NCBI GenBank assembly: GCA_003956705.1
Contig: QZCP01000046.1
Span: 99,605 to 163,604, forward strand
Reading direction: 5' to 3'
From: Brevipalpus yothersi
Lineage: Eukaryota; Arthropoda; Arachnida; Trombidiformes; Tenuipalpidae
Length of the DNA: 64,000 bases
A model generated the notes under the pieces. It was not told where the DNA came from, did not search any database, and worked only from the letters and a program-made list of their open reading frames with translations. This document shows positions 48,891-60,619 of the stretch, piece after piece. Position numbers and translations under genes: made by a program. Each line of letters starts with the position of its first letter. The stretch's first letter is position 1.

Positions 48891-49349
48891 ATCATGTTAA
48901 TCAAACTTTGATTTTCCTTCGATTTCAAATGAATTCAAAACGGCTATAAATTCTTGGTGCTTGAGGCTCAGATCAGTGCTCAATTTTCTCCCAGCTACTA
49001 TCAAGGCGAATTATTTCAATTTTCAAAGCGAATCCAAGAATTCTTCCAATTGAACTGATTCTAATTCAAATGCGATTGATTCAACTCATACTGGAAGAAA
49101 TCAGTTCCTTCAGAAAATATGAGAAAATTTCACCTCCTCATGGCCATACTTTAAAGAACTTCTTCGGTCAGGAGCTCCAGCATTTTATCAATCCAATGAT
49201 TGGTTGATCAAAGGATTGAAAAATTCTTCTTTGAACAATAAATCTTCACCAAACTTTATAGATTTAAAATCTTTTCATCTTTATTCACTCTCAATCCAAA
49301 AAGCAACCATATCTTTGTCCAAGAAAAAAGACAAATTCGGGTGAGAATA
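48891..49349. other. Spacer between the P5CS fragment and RNase T2 copy 2
   Basis: Non-coding. It should contain the duplication junction between the two blocks. I could not place the breakpoint by eye. Confidence 0.45.
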
Positions 49350-50217
49350 TCAATCGCTGGAGCTTATGTTGTGCACCTTGATTTTTGGCAAAATCACTGT
49401 ATCCCAACATTCTTTATCTTTCTGAGGACAATCAAAAAGTTTGAATTCAGGATATCTGTAGCATACCAATAGTTCCTCAATGAATGAACGTTTCTTCTTC
49501 TTTTTTTTACAACGCAGAGCTATCTTATGACCAAGTTGCGATTCGATTGCCTCGTGGACCTTAGTTTTATTATAGGCGTTCTCTTTTGAATCCTCTGTTG
49601 GTATTATACCAGCCTTATTCAACCATTCTTGCAGAGGCAATTGTTCAAAAAGTGTCAAAGTTCTATTGAAGTAGCCATACTGGCCTTCCTTCACCCCGAC
49701 TGAAGAACAGGTACCATGTTTTTCCCATTCATGTCGCCAAAAAGAATGTTTATGAGAACCTTTCTTCTGGTTTGGCCAGCTTTCCTGAGATGTAGAGTGA
49801 ACTAAGTAAATTGTGTTGGGAAAAATTGGATTTCATACTAACATTCAGCCTTGGTTCAAGTGACTCTATCAATTCTGATTTGAATTTTGCTGATTTACAG
49901 CAGGATTCTGGATAACTACCATTTTTGTAATTTTGCCATAATCCATGTATTTCCCACTTATTCCTTGGACGAATACACTTATTTCCACCACCTTCATTAC
50001 ATATTGTTGGATTCCAACGAATACACAGGGCATCAAAATCATATTTCACTATTGGACACATATCGTTTGGTGGATCTTTCTGTGGCGATAAACTTGAACA
50101 GGTCAAGTAAATATATGAAATTATGGTTAAAAAAATTGTGCACATAACTATCTCAATGAACAATCTTTTATCCAGGAACTTTGGTAATTTTCGTTCTTTC
50201 CCATCTGCATCGGACAT
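49350..50217 (-). CDS. RNase T2 with N-terminal signal anchor, copy 2
   Basis: A paralogue of the gene at 47305-48256. Two exons, 50217-49843 and 49784-49350, give 269 residues. Residues 19-40 form a hydrophobic anchor after DKR, preceded by a hydrophilic charged cytosolic stub (MSDADGKERKLPKFLDKR), which strongly suggests type II topology. The active-site boxes are KWEIHGLW (87-94) and WRHEWEKHGTC (141-151). A lysine run (KKKKKKR) near the C-terminus is peculiar to this copy. It is divergently arranged with P5CS. It lacks the first intron of copy 1 at the point between the Trp-Asn-Pro-Thr block and box one. Confidence 0.9.
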
Positions 50218-51431
50218 TGTTAAATTTTAAGTTAATCGTTGAAAAGTATCACTAAATTTTAGGTAGAGGATATCTTTCAATGAAATTCACAGCAATTTAG
50301 ATGAGAACCATAGATGGGGTCTGATTATTTCATCTCATAGAAACTTTTAATGTGTCATCCGAAATGGGTAATAGCCCACATCACACAATTTGGAGTCGCC
50401 AATTTCTTTCCCTGAAGCTTTATTCAGATTATCCTGTGAGATATCGTAAGATTTCTCTAAAATTTGTCATCTGGGTTAATGATATGACTATGATGACTAT
50501 GATATCTTAATGATTAACAATAATTTCTTTGGTTCTTGATAGAATTAATTTGATGAAAAAATTGTACTTTCTGAGCGTTTCAGATCATTTGTTCTCTCCA
50601 CAGCTGTTTGTATTTCATTTCTCAATTCTCTAATGAAGAAAAATTTGATTAAGTCAACAAAAGGATATGGTAGCCCAACGAGAAAGTATCAGAATGATAT
50701 GAAATTTCACAATATATCTCTAGAATGGAATGAAAATTCGAAAATTCTAACACTTCGTCTCTTACTTTTAGAGGCTACATCTGTTATAATGAACAGCTAG
50801 CTTAACCCATCATGTGAAATTGCCATAAGTCTCATTGGACAGTCAATTCAGTGTTAGAATAAAAGAATATAATTCAAGCTCTCTTAGTGATAGAATTATG
50901 GAAACTAAAAGTTTCTGAATAGAATTTCTCGTATCAAATGAGAGAGACTGAGTAATTGACTCAATCATTGATCCGAATCACACCATACGATCATCATCTC
51001 AGTTCATTGAAGAATTTTCTCGAGCTCATGAAGCTGATCATCATGTGTGGAATGCAATGATACTTGACATTAGTTAATTTTGTAGGTGATCAGCCACTTC
51101 GTATAGTCACGTACGCCATTCGATTAAGAACTCCTGATTAAAACTTATTGTAACCACTGTAACTGACACATGTGAGTTTGCACCATGGTTTAACGCTTGC
51201 TCTGATTGAGGCATCATGTTGAGCCATGTGAGTACCAGATGAAACATAGATGGCAAGATTCCTGAAGATTTAAATTCCAATACCGTACAGTACCGTTTAG
51301 TTAGTGTGCTGGACAGAGTGTAGAACTGTTGAGTTGAAACAATTGATCAATCTAGTTCTATGGTAAATTGTGTGTCTGTGTGAATATTGGTTATTCTTTC
51401 TCGCTTCCTCATACAAGTGCATTTCATCATC
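50218..51431. promoter_or_regulatory. Divergent region between RNase T2 copy 2 and P5CS
   Basis: 1.2 kb, AT-rich, expected to hold both promoters. No core element, RNA gene or repeat identified. An in-frame TGA at 51381 separates it from the P5CS start. Confidence 0.45.
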
Positions 51432-54400
51432 ATGTCTTCCTCATCTTGCTCCTCTTCTGAATCATCAGCGTCGAGTTCTGAGAGCAACAAAAATGGATCT
51501 GCTGAATTTTTTATCGGTCCTGGCCAAAGTTCACGATTAAATTTTCGTGCAAGAGACGATCTACAGCATGCCAAGAGGATAATCGTCAAGATTGGCTCAG
51601 CTGTACTTTCTCGAGATGATCAGGATGGAATAGCTCTCGGTCGAATGGCTTCGATTGTGGAACAAGTGGCTGAGCTGAGGAATCAGGGGAAAGATGTTAT
51701 TGTGGTGACCAGTGGTGCTGTGGCATTGGGTAAACAGAAGATAAGAACGGAAATAATGATGTCACAATCGATGAGGCAAACATTGAGCCAAAAAAATCTT
51801 CGAAATGAAAATCCAGCTCTACTAAATCAAATGCCTTGTGTTCGAGCTGCTGCTGCTGTTGGTCAAACATGTCTAATGTCTCTGTACGATACCATGTTCA
51901 CACAATATGGTATCATACCAGCTCAAATATTGTTGACCAAAAATGATCTCTCCAATCCGATAAGTCGTAAGAATATATCGTACACTTTCGATGATTTACT
52001 TAAACTCAATATTGTGCCAATTGTGAATGGTAACGATGCGGTTGTGCCACCATCGATGAAAGATGATCCCGAAATAAAAGAAGCTGATTCAGTACCAGAG
52101 CAAGTAAGTATCATTAATTGCTGCCTCTACAAGATTCCAAAGATGATTATTGATTGGTTAGATCAGTTTATCCAAGGAATTTGTTAAACCAAAGTGAAAA
52201 TGTGAAAAAATTCTGATGAAACATAATCAATTTTCTGGTTGCATGATGCAACAAAATTTCCGGTCAAGATTGATTGCATATTTTATTCTGTTTTTTCTCG
52301 TATTTAGCAACCAATAATGGTCCATGATAATGACAGTCTAGCTGCTCTACTTGCTGTTGAAGTGAAAGCTGATCTATTGATTATCTTATCAAATGTTGAT
52401 GGTGTTTACAATCTGCCACCAAATCAACAAGGATCCAAGTTGCTCAGTACTTTTTGTCCTGATCGTGAGTCCGGTCTAAAGTTCGGGTCCAAGTCATTGG
52501 TTGGTACTGGTGGTATGGAATCCAAAGTAGCCGCTGCATTATGGGCACTTCAGCGAAAAGTTGCGGTTGTGATATGCAGTGGTTCCAATCCTCAATCGAT
52601 AACCAGGATTTTGAAGGGATCAGATGTGGGAACATTTTTCACCAATAAGATGACTGAGAATTCAACCATCTTGACACAAGTTGCCAAAGGTATGAATTTC
52701 ATTCGATTTCCATTACTCATGAAGGGTTCTAAAAATTCATCTTTCTCCGATAGTTCGAGGAGCTGGTCTTAAACTTCAATCACTTGCACCGGAAAAAAGA
52801 TCAGAAATATTGTTAGAATTGGTGAAACTTTTGAAAGAAAGAGAGAAAGAGATTATCAAAGCAAATGAATTGGATCTCAAGCAAGCTGAAGCTTCAGGTA
52901 AAATTCTGATAGCAAAATTATCGATTCTTGATGAGTTCATATTCTTCCAGATTTATCTAAATCTTTGATGGGAAGATTGAAATTGACACCAGCCAAACTC
53001 AACGATCTTTGTAAAGGGCTCCAGTCAATAGCTGAAAAATCTCAGGGAATTCTGGGACGTTCATTGAGAAAGATTAAGATCTCTGAACAGCTGATTCTGG
53101 AGCAAGTAACTGTACCAATTGGAAATATTCTAGTTATTTTTGAATCTAGACCTGATTGTTTACCTCAAATAGCTGGCCTTTGTATAGCCACTGGCAATGG
53201 AATAATTGCCAAAGGAGGAAAAGAGGCTCTTAATTCCAATCGCTGTATTTTCAATCTCATTCGACAAGCATTATCTAAACACGATGTGTCAGATGCTATT
53301 TGCTTGGTAAGTATTGATAACAGTTTTTACTCTCATTCTTCACACAAATCCATTCTTCCGAAGTACTCAAGATGATACAGCCACTCAAAGTTCAATGCTC
53401 TTTATGTTGAAGACTTTGTTTTCAGAATTTTATGCTATCGACTCTGTTAACATCTTTTGATATCTCTTTTCCACAGGTCAGTAGCCGTGAGGAAGTAAAT
53501 CAGTTGATACAATCGAGAGCAAACATAGACTTGATAATTCCGAGAGGATCATATGAGCTGGTGAAAAATATCCAAGAACGAAGTGGAGGAATTCCAGTTC
53601 TTGGACATTCGGAAGGCATTTGTCATGTATACATTGATAAGGATGCTGATTTATCGAAAGTTCTTGATATTGGTAAGAATCTTCTCTTCAGTTATCGTTG
53701 TTAATATCATACTGATCATCAATTTTCCTGCATTTCGTTTTATTCCAGTGATTGACTCAAAGTGTGATTATCCATCCGCTTGTAATGCAGCAGAGACTAT
53801 TCTTCTACATTCCAGTTTAGCAAATTCTGAATTTTTAACAAAAATTTGTGAAGCTCTCAAGAGTAAAGGAGTCAAATTATTCTCAGGTCCTAAATTAGCT
53901 TCTAGCCTAACTTTTGCTCCACCATTAACTGATTCACTCAGAAAAGAATATGGAGATCTCGGCTGTACTATGGAGCTTGTTGATAGTTTAACGGAAGCTA
54001 TTCAACACATAAATACTTATGGAAGTGGTCATACAGATGTTATCGTGACCAATAATGGTAAGGACGATAGTGGATGATTGAAACCATTTTTTCCGATCAA
54101 TTCTTATTCTGTATTCCAGACGATTCTGCTAAAACTTTCCTACAGAACGTGGATAGTGCTTGCTGTTTCCATAATTGTAGCTCGAGATTTGCTGATGGAT
54201 ATCGATTTGGACTAGGTATAAGACAAAGAACCCACAATTTTCGATATGTTTGATCTCTAAATCATTTCATTCTCCTTTTTTCAGGGGCAGAAGTTGGAAT
54301 AAGTACCGGTAAGATACATGCTCGAGGTCCAGTAGGAATGGAAGGTTTGTTATCATCAAAGTATATATTGAAAGGAGATGGTCACACTGTTGAACAATTT

Positions 54401-54460
54401 GCAAAAGGTCTCAAAGAATACAAGCATTTGACTATTAATGGTACTCAACATGAAACATAA
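51432..54460 (+). CDS. ALDH18A1: Delta-1-pyrroline-5-carboxylate synthase
   Basis: A bifunctional enzyme that turns glutamate into P5C, the precursor of proline and ornithine. Exons 51432-52103, 52308-52689, 52754-52897, 52951-53306, 53477-53672, 53749-54057, 54120-54215 and 54285-54460 splice in frame to 776 residues (human 795). The glutamate 5-kinase half has RIIVKIGSAV, VVTSGAVALG, NGNDAVVPP and FGSKSLVGTGGMESKVAAA. The glutamyl-phosphate reductase half has PIGNILVIFESRPDCLPQ, KGGKEALNSN, IPVLGHSEGICHVY, the catalytic Cys in YPSACNAAE and FADGYRFGLGAEVGIST. The N-terminus is Ser-rich and acidic, not a mitochondrial presequence, although the human enzyme is mitochondrial. Confidence 0.97.
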
Positions 54461-55253
54461 CCATATTTTATTTTCAAATTCTTTACAAAAAAATGTGTTC
54501 TAAGATGTGCCTTTCTATAGTGAGTTTCAGTCCAACTATGTGTCATTTTTGTAGCATGATGGTTGTACGTTCAGAGCTTTTAGGATTGTGTTCAAACTAC
54601 AAATTCAAATTTATCACAATGGATCTCCACCTAATTTAACAGCCAACTTAGTTTCAAAATGTAAGCTCCTTATAAGAATAATGTTACAATGTAATATTTT
54701 CCAAAACTTTATCATCAAAATCCCAAAATCCTGTAATCAAACTTACTCCACAAACAATTCAAAAAAATTATCACAATCGAATCATATTCTTATCATGATG
54801 ATCACATTTAATCACACGAAACTTTGTCAAAGATCGAATTCGAGTAACGGATGTTTCATCATCGAATTACACGAGCATGAAGTAAGGGTACACTATACTG
54901 TCATGTCCACAGTATAACTTTCTAATGAAATATTTTTCTCAATTTCTCGACAAATTTTCCTCAACCTCATTCCAAAAATTTCATTCCATCTCATGAGGAA
55001 GATGAAAATATGAAAAAAAGACACCAAAATGCTCAACAACTATTCTGGTGATGATGCTGATTTATTCTAATACAGGTAAAGGATACAGTGATAAGTAGGA
55101 AGAAATATGAAAAGGGGGGATCTCAATCTGATAGACACATCACCTCGCTAAAGGAATAATTCACATCAGAAAGAGAGAAAAAATGGATGATAGAGAGAGA
55201 GGAAGGGATACAAAGAAAGGGAGGGAAAAAAGGTATCATATAAGAGAGTTATA

Positions 55254-55341
55254 TGGTGTACATAAGTGACTTATTCAGTCAACATTTGACTTATTCAGTC
55301 AATTCAGATGATAAGATTATCATTTACAATTTATAATTCAT
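55254..55341. repeat. Direct repeat, copy 1
   Basis: Begins tggtgtacataagtgactta and ends with acaatttataattcata. It carries two dyads at 55267-55281 and 55287-55301. Confidence 0.9.
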
Positions 55342-55410
55342 AAAGCGCCTAATATCGTTAATACGGAATGATAGAGAGAAAATTATTGAATAAAAAGCAT
55401 TTGAAGAAAA

Positions 55411-55507
55411 TGGCGTACATAAGTGACTTATTCAGTCAGCATTTGACTTATTCAGTCAATATACATGTATATATGATAAGATTATCATTTACAATTTACT
55501 ATTCATA
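55411..55507. repeat. Direct repeat, copy 2
   Basis: Begins tggcgtacataagtgactta and ends acaatttactattcata. It differs from copy 1 by few substitutions and a TATACATGTATATA insertion. Two dyads lie at 55423-55437 and 55444-55458. Confidence 0.9.
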
Positions 55508-56089
55508 CTATTCTAACTACTCACAATTTACCCAAGGCGACGTTCATCATATTTAGGGGATTAAAAAGTGGAAGACTATCATTGATGATATAAGTAAAAA
55601 CCACGTTTTCAAATAAATAGACGCCATTTTCCCGTGGTTTTGTAGTCATCCAATCTGTTGAACACAATTATCAGCTATAAAACGTATATCCATCGGTCAC
55701 ATCGCACATCGTCATGTTCAGCAGATCGAGCTCCAGACGGTACATACCAAATAGGTCCCCGTCACTTCCATTCAAATGAATCAGATCAAGAAAACCATTG
55801 ATCATCAAACCATTGATATGACAGAGATGCTGTTGCCGGTTGACGCATATTCCTGTTTCCTTTTCCAGCAGCTTTCAAGTGTGTGTATGAATGATCACGA
55901 GTGTGGATGTGGGAATCAAAACAGATGAATGTTTTGAATGTACCATGATGATACATATATATTGAATTGTATAGTTAAATTGAGATGGTTTATTTTGTTT
56001 TAGTGTATACTTCGGTGTGTGTGTGTGTGTGTGTGATTATTTCATTCTCTTATTAAATTAACGTGTTTCTGGCACCTCAGGCAATAATA

Positions 56090-58244
56090 ATGTTCATCAC
56101 AGGATCATCTTCATCTATCAGTAATCACAATTCCTCCTCACTTGGTAGTGATACAAGGTAAATGTTTTGCTTCCTTTTTCATATGTGTGCGTTTCATGTT
56201 GATTGAGATAAGTGTTTATCATCAGGTTTGAATAGTTTTTTGGGGATAGTTTGTTTGCTGATTGATTTTAAGCTTCAATTGGTCATACATATGAGTAATC
56301 TTTTGGTTGGAATGTCAATGTTCATATTGTTTTCAAGTGTCGAGAATTGGCCACTTAAAGTGCAAGTGTTCATTTAGCATGTTTCAATTTAAATGATTGA
56401 TTTTCTGATTATAAAAACACATTGTCATTGTTTATTGTGTGTTGAGTGGCTTGTAAATGAGATGATATCAACCTGTAAGAGTATTCAATTCTGTTTACTG
56501 ATGTCTCATATTTCCGATGAATCATTCTTCCTACTCCAATCATTCATCAATATTGATTTTAATTGATTGAACATTTGATGTCATTACAGATTGCGAAGAT
56601 CTCAATCGTTGAATCTGTATGAAAATTTTTCTTGTGATAATGCTAGACGTTCTGGTGATAAAGTGAGTAATCCACTGATTTAGATGAGTTGGCAAGGTAG
56701 AAAAAAAAATTTGTGATCAATTCGTTTTTCTTTTCTCACTTTACCTTACAGAGCCAAAGAAATGATCAAAAGCCATGTGAAATGTGTTCCAATTATGAAC
56801 AGCAGCTTCAATCGATGCAAAAGCGTGAAGCTGATCTTTTAAAGCAAATTGATCTAAGCCAAGAAACTATCAAAAGTCGTAAAGATGATCTGCATCGTGA
56901 GGAAAAATTTCGTCATGAACTGGAAGATAAATTCAGTGAAGAAGCCAAAGAGGTTGAGAAAAAGATACTCAGCTTAAAGGAAAGAGTTGAGTCTTCCTCG
57001 AAAGAGTTGCCTGAGATAAGAAGTGAGTGTTTAATGTTGATTAATTTTCTCTTACTCACTGTGTGCTTATTTTTTCTTCACTTCCTCATTACTAGGTCTC
57101 CTCCATGGCTACTATTCGGAAGCAAGCAGAGAAATCAAGTCCTTGACTGATAACAAGCAGGAATTGAATCGACAACTGCAAAAACTTCTCGCTGAAAATG
57201 AATTGTTATTGGGAAAACATATTGCTCGAAGTGAAGAGCTTCGAGATGAGACTATCGATTTGCCTGAAAATCTTGAAGAAATGCAATTTTATTGTTTAAA
57301 ATTGAAGGAGGATCTTTTAACTGCTGTAGTAGCTAAAGAGAGAGCCCAAGAAAATTGTCGCAGTGAGGTTTTATTTTTAAAAGGTAAACAATGTCAATGA
57401 CTTGTTCGGTGATCTTGCTAATTGGATTATTCTTGTCATTAGAACAACAACAATCTGAGCTACAATCTAAAGAATCTATCATCAACAATCTCACCGAAGA
57501 AGTTGAGCGGTTACGATCAAACTTGGAGAATACCCGAGGTCGGTTCAAGAAATTGAAGAAGGAACATGAGGAAGCTTCAAAGAAACTTTTTGAAAATGAG
57601 ACATTAGTCACAGAGAGTCAGCGTACTATAATCAAATTAGAGAAAGAAGTCATTGATTTGAATAATCTTAGGGTGAGTCTGTTTCCCACTCTAACCTGAT
57701 CATGATGCCTGATGCTAACTGTCATCCCATAGATTTCTCTTGAAGAGGAAAATTCGACTCTGAAAGCTCGAGTCACTGATCTTCAAGCTGGTCTAGAGAA
57801 TAGTGAACAAGTACAAAAAGACTTTGTTAAACTCTCACAGAATCTTCAAGTGAGTATCATTGAAATGAATCCAACCAATGTTAACCGATTAATTTTCTTA
57901 GATCGAATTGGAAAAAATACGACAAGCTGACACAGAAGTCAGGTGGCAACACGAAGAAGATATTCACGAATGTGGCAATTGTAAGAAGGCTCTCAACTCT
58001 CGAAAAGAGAAAGTAAGAATCCTCAATATAGTGAATTATGCTTATCTGATGATCATTCTACTTTTTCTCTATATAGCACCACTGTTGCCATTGTGGTAAA
58101 ATATTCTGCAATGAATGCAATAACAAAACCATTCGAGGAGGACCAAACAACAGAGTGTTCAAAGTGTGTAGTGTTTGTCATACTCTTTTAAATAGAGAAA
58201 CCGCTCCTTATTTCAGTAACGAACTACCACAAAGCCCAACATGA
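56090..58244 (+). CDS. RABEP1: Rabaptin-5-like Rab effector with C-terminal FYVE-like zinc finger
   Basis: An early-endosome Rab5 effector. Exons 56090-56157, 56590-56662, 56752-57022, 57096-57383, 57443-57672, 57733-57849, 57902-58012 and 58077-58244 splice in frame to 441 residues, about half of human rabaptin-5. Nearly all is coiled coil. The Rab5-binding end SEQVQKDFVKLSQNLQ, then IELEKIRQADT, is almost identical to human RABEP1. It continues into WQHEEDIHECGNCKKALNSR, HHCCHCGKIFCNEC and FKVCSVC: eight cysteines in FYVE order, but without the standard basic RRHHCR patch. Human RABEP1 lacks this finger. The first two exons are short Ser-rich; the start is the first ATG in the open exon. 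Confidence 0.9.
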
Positions 58245-59022
58245 CCTTAAATAAGTCAATCATGATTTTAGATTACTCATTTGAACGCATTCTGAGGCAT
58301 TCCGTGTTTTTTGATCTTGATCTTCCTAAGACATTCTCTCTCTTTTCGAATCAAGTTTTGAAAATGAGAAGTTTCGAGAGTAAAATAATTTTCAATTTTT
58401 CTCTGCCATCGAGAATCTATTTCCGAAATATTTTCTTATTTCCAATCGTTCATTCTATGTAAAATAGTATCATAAATATGTAGAAAGTTTTTTTAACATA
58501 AAATACTCCTAGTCAAGGCTGATGGATGCATTCAACTCAGTTCATTTCCGGAAGAAAAAAAGGTCACTGATAACGTGCGATGAGTTATCCTTCTCAATGA
58601 AGTATTCAAGTGATTGTCACTCAGACTATCATAACTATTGGGAGTTCATTTTTAATAATACCATAATAATCCCAACAATTACATAATTAAGGTGATCGTT
58701 GATTGCAGAGGTGATTGAGAGATTCTGGCAAAAATTTGCTAGGTTCTCTCAAATATTCACTATTGCGTGGTAACAAGGCTCACAAGAGGGGGCAATGAAA
58801 ACTTATCGAATCTGTCCTAGACTAGAACAGTTCTAGTGGCAGTAAATAACGCGAAAACCATTGTGTTTCTTTGATAATAAGAGTTCTTTCTGTATTTTTC
58901 CTTGTCAATTTTTACCACCTTGAAGTAGAGGAGAAGCGCGGGGACACATTTTGCTCCTTTTATTTCCATCCATCTCTTGTCCTATCTTCAGAAATCACTG
59001 AATTGCCATCCTACAAGATTTG
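58245..59022. other. Spacer between rabaptin and the first four-helix copy
   Basis: Non-coding, and duplicated: 58245-59022 aligns along its length with about 59390-60399, roughly 80 per cent identical by eye, with several indels. It holds the 3' UTR of rabaptin and the promoter of the copy-A gene. Confidence 0.7.
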
Positions 59023-59193
59023 ATGGGTCAAACACAGAGTAAAGTAAAATATTTTTTCACGGTTACCACTGCTATTATGGTTGGTATTGGTGCGTACCGG
59101 CTGATTTTTGCATTCCTCCATTCAGCTGGAGATCAAATAATTTGGTTAATGACTTCATCTATTCCTAATTCTGATCAAAATAAACGTTCTTAA
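59023..59193 (+). pseudogene. Truncated first copy of the four-helix membrane gene
   Basis: The first exon (MGQTQSKVKYFFTVTTA through to AGDQIIWL) aligns with exon 1 of the intact gene at 60400. The splice donor ttggtgag has become ttaatgac, so the frame reads on and stops after 56 codons, and no exon 2 follows. The region to the right is instead a decayed rabaptin end. This is the left remnant of a tandem duplication. Confidence 0.8.
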
Positions 59194-59400
59194 TTATGAG
59201 GAGGTCCGCAATTCTCACAGAGGAAAATCAGGTATTCTCAGTATGATGAATGCTCCTTTGATAACCATTTTCTCTATCTAGCAACATTTACCACTGTGGT
59301 AGAATATTCTACAGTGAATGCAAAAGTATAAATAGGAGGACCAATTTCAGCAATAATCTACCACAAAGCCCAGAAAGATCTGGTATAAGTCAATCATTAT
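59185..59400 (+). pseudogene. Decayed copy of rabaptin exons 7-8
   Basis: Matches rabaptin from the CGNCKKALN part of exon 7 through intron 7 into exon 8 (tttaccactgtggtagaatattctacagtgaatgc, compare ccattgtggtaaaatattctgcaatgaatgc) and on into the end (ctaccacaaagccca). It has deletions and in-frame stops and no upstream exons, so it cannot be expressed as protein. Intron sequence is kept, so it is a DNA copy. Confidence 0.85.
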
Positions 59401-60570
59401 TTCAAGATAACTCATATAAACCCATTGTAAGGTATTCCGTGTTTTTCGATCTTGATCTTCCCTAAGACATTCTCTCTTCTCGAATTAATAAGTTGTAAGT
59501 TTTGAAATTGAGAAGTTTCGAGAGTGAAACTATTCTCAATTTTTCTCTGCCATCGAAAAGCTACCTCCAAAATGTATTCTCATTGTCCATTCAATGAAAA
59601 ATAGACCATCAATCAATATCAAAAATGATATCAAAAATATGTAGAAAAATTTTTAAAACATAAAAATACCCCAGTAGAGGCTAATGCATTCAACTCAGTT
59701 AATTTTCGGAATAAAAGATCACTTATGAAGTACGGTTTGTCATCTCGTTCAGCTCGTTCTTATTTTGCAGATGATGCTGGTAGCTGTTTCTGAAAGTGAG
59801 GCAAATATACTTGTCCATAGGCATTGGTTTCATGTGACCATGAGATCCTCATGAGAATATAACCATAACCAGGGTTTTATATATTCTTTAGGCAAAAATA
59901 AGACCACTTGCTACCGGTAGTCAATGAGGATTTCTCATTAGGACCAATACTAAGACCTTGGCCTTAGTTTTGTTACCTTTATGAGCTTCGATACTGTAGA
60001 TGAATCGAAGAACACACAAAACACTAGGTAAGTTTCCGCGTTCTGAAAAAGAGTTTCCGGCCAAAATCTGCTACATGGTACATGCTACAGATAGTCGAGC
60101 CTCTCACTATTGCATGAAAGCTAGGGCCACTAGAGGAGGGGTGGCAATGGAAACTTATCGAATCGAATCTGCCCTAAACTAGAACAGTTCTAGTCGTAGT
60201 AAATAATGCGAGAACAGTCCTACTTCGCGGACAATAAGAGGTATTGCTGTTTATCTCAGAAGAGGGTAAAATTTTGACCACAAAAGAAGAGAGGAATCAC
60301 ATCGGATCGGCTTCTCTCATTCCGTTCTTATCCATTTCCTGCTAACACTTTCGAAAATTGCTGATTTTTTGTTCATAAGATTTGACTTCTCAACGAGTCA
60401 TGGGTCAAACCCAAGGTAAAGCACAATTTATTCTCACTGTTATCGCTGCTTCTCTGGTTGTCATTGGAACCCTCCAGCTGATCTTCGCAATTTTTAATTC
60501 ACCTGGAGATCAAATAATTTTGTTGGTGAGTTTTTCAATCCCTCATTTCGATCAAGATAGATGTTCTCAA
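59190..60570. repeat. Segmental duplication 3, unit 2
   Basis: The copy whose left end is the truncated rabaptin end and whose right end runs into the intact four-helix gene. Phrases such as tttctctgccatcga and acattctctct occur at matching places in both units. Confidence 0.85.
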
Positions 60571-60575
60571 TTTTG

Positions 60576-60619
<44 letters not shown>

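Larger units (their letters stand above)
54461..56089. promoter_or_regulatory. Upstream region of the rabaptin gene
   Basis: 1.6 kb with a GA-rich patch (55160-55225), a direct repeat carrying four 15-base dyads (55254-55507) and a GT microsatellite (56013-56034) just before the first exon. Reading frames in the left part are poor and AT-driven. It probably holds the 3' UTR of P5CS and the promoter of rabaptin. Confidence 0.5.
57970..59200. repeat. Segmental duplication 3, unit 1
   Basis: Unit from rabaptin exon 7 to intron 1 of the four-helix gene. Unit 2 is 59190-60570. The junction near 59195 joins four-helix intron 1 directly to rabaptin exon 7 sequence. Confidence 0.85.

Noticed and set aside
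54588..54917. A 109-codon frame after P5CS
   Set aside because: AT-driven composition and a non-ATG start; more likely 3' UTR or spacer.
55254..55507. A CRISPR-like or satellite array suggested by the regularly spaced repeats
   Set aside because: Only four short dyads in two direct repeats with unequal spacers, in a eukaryotic context; no cas genes.
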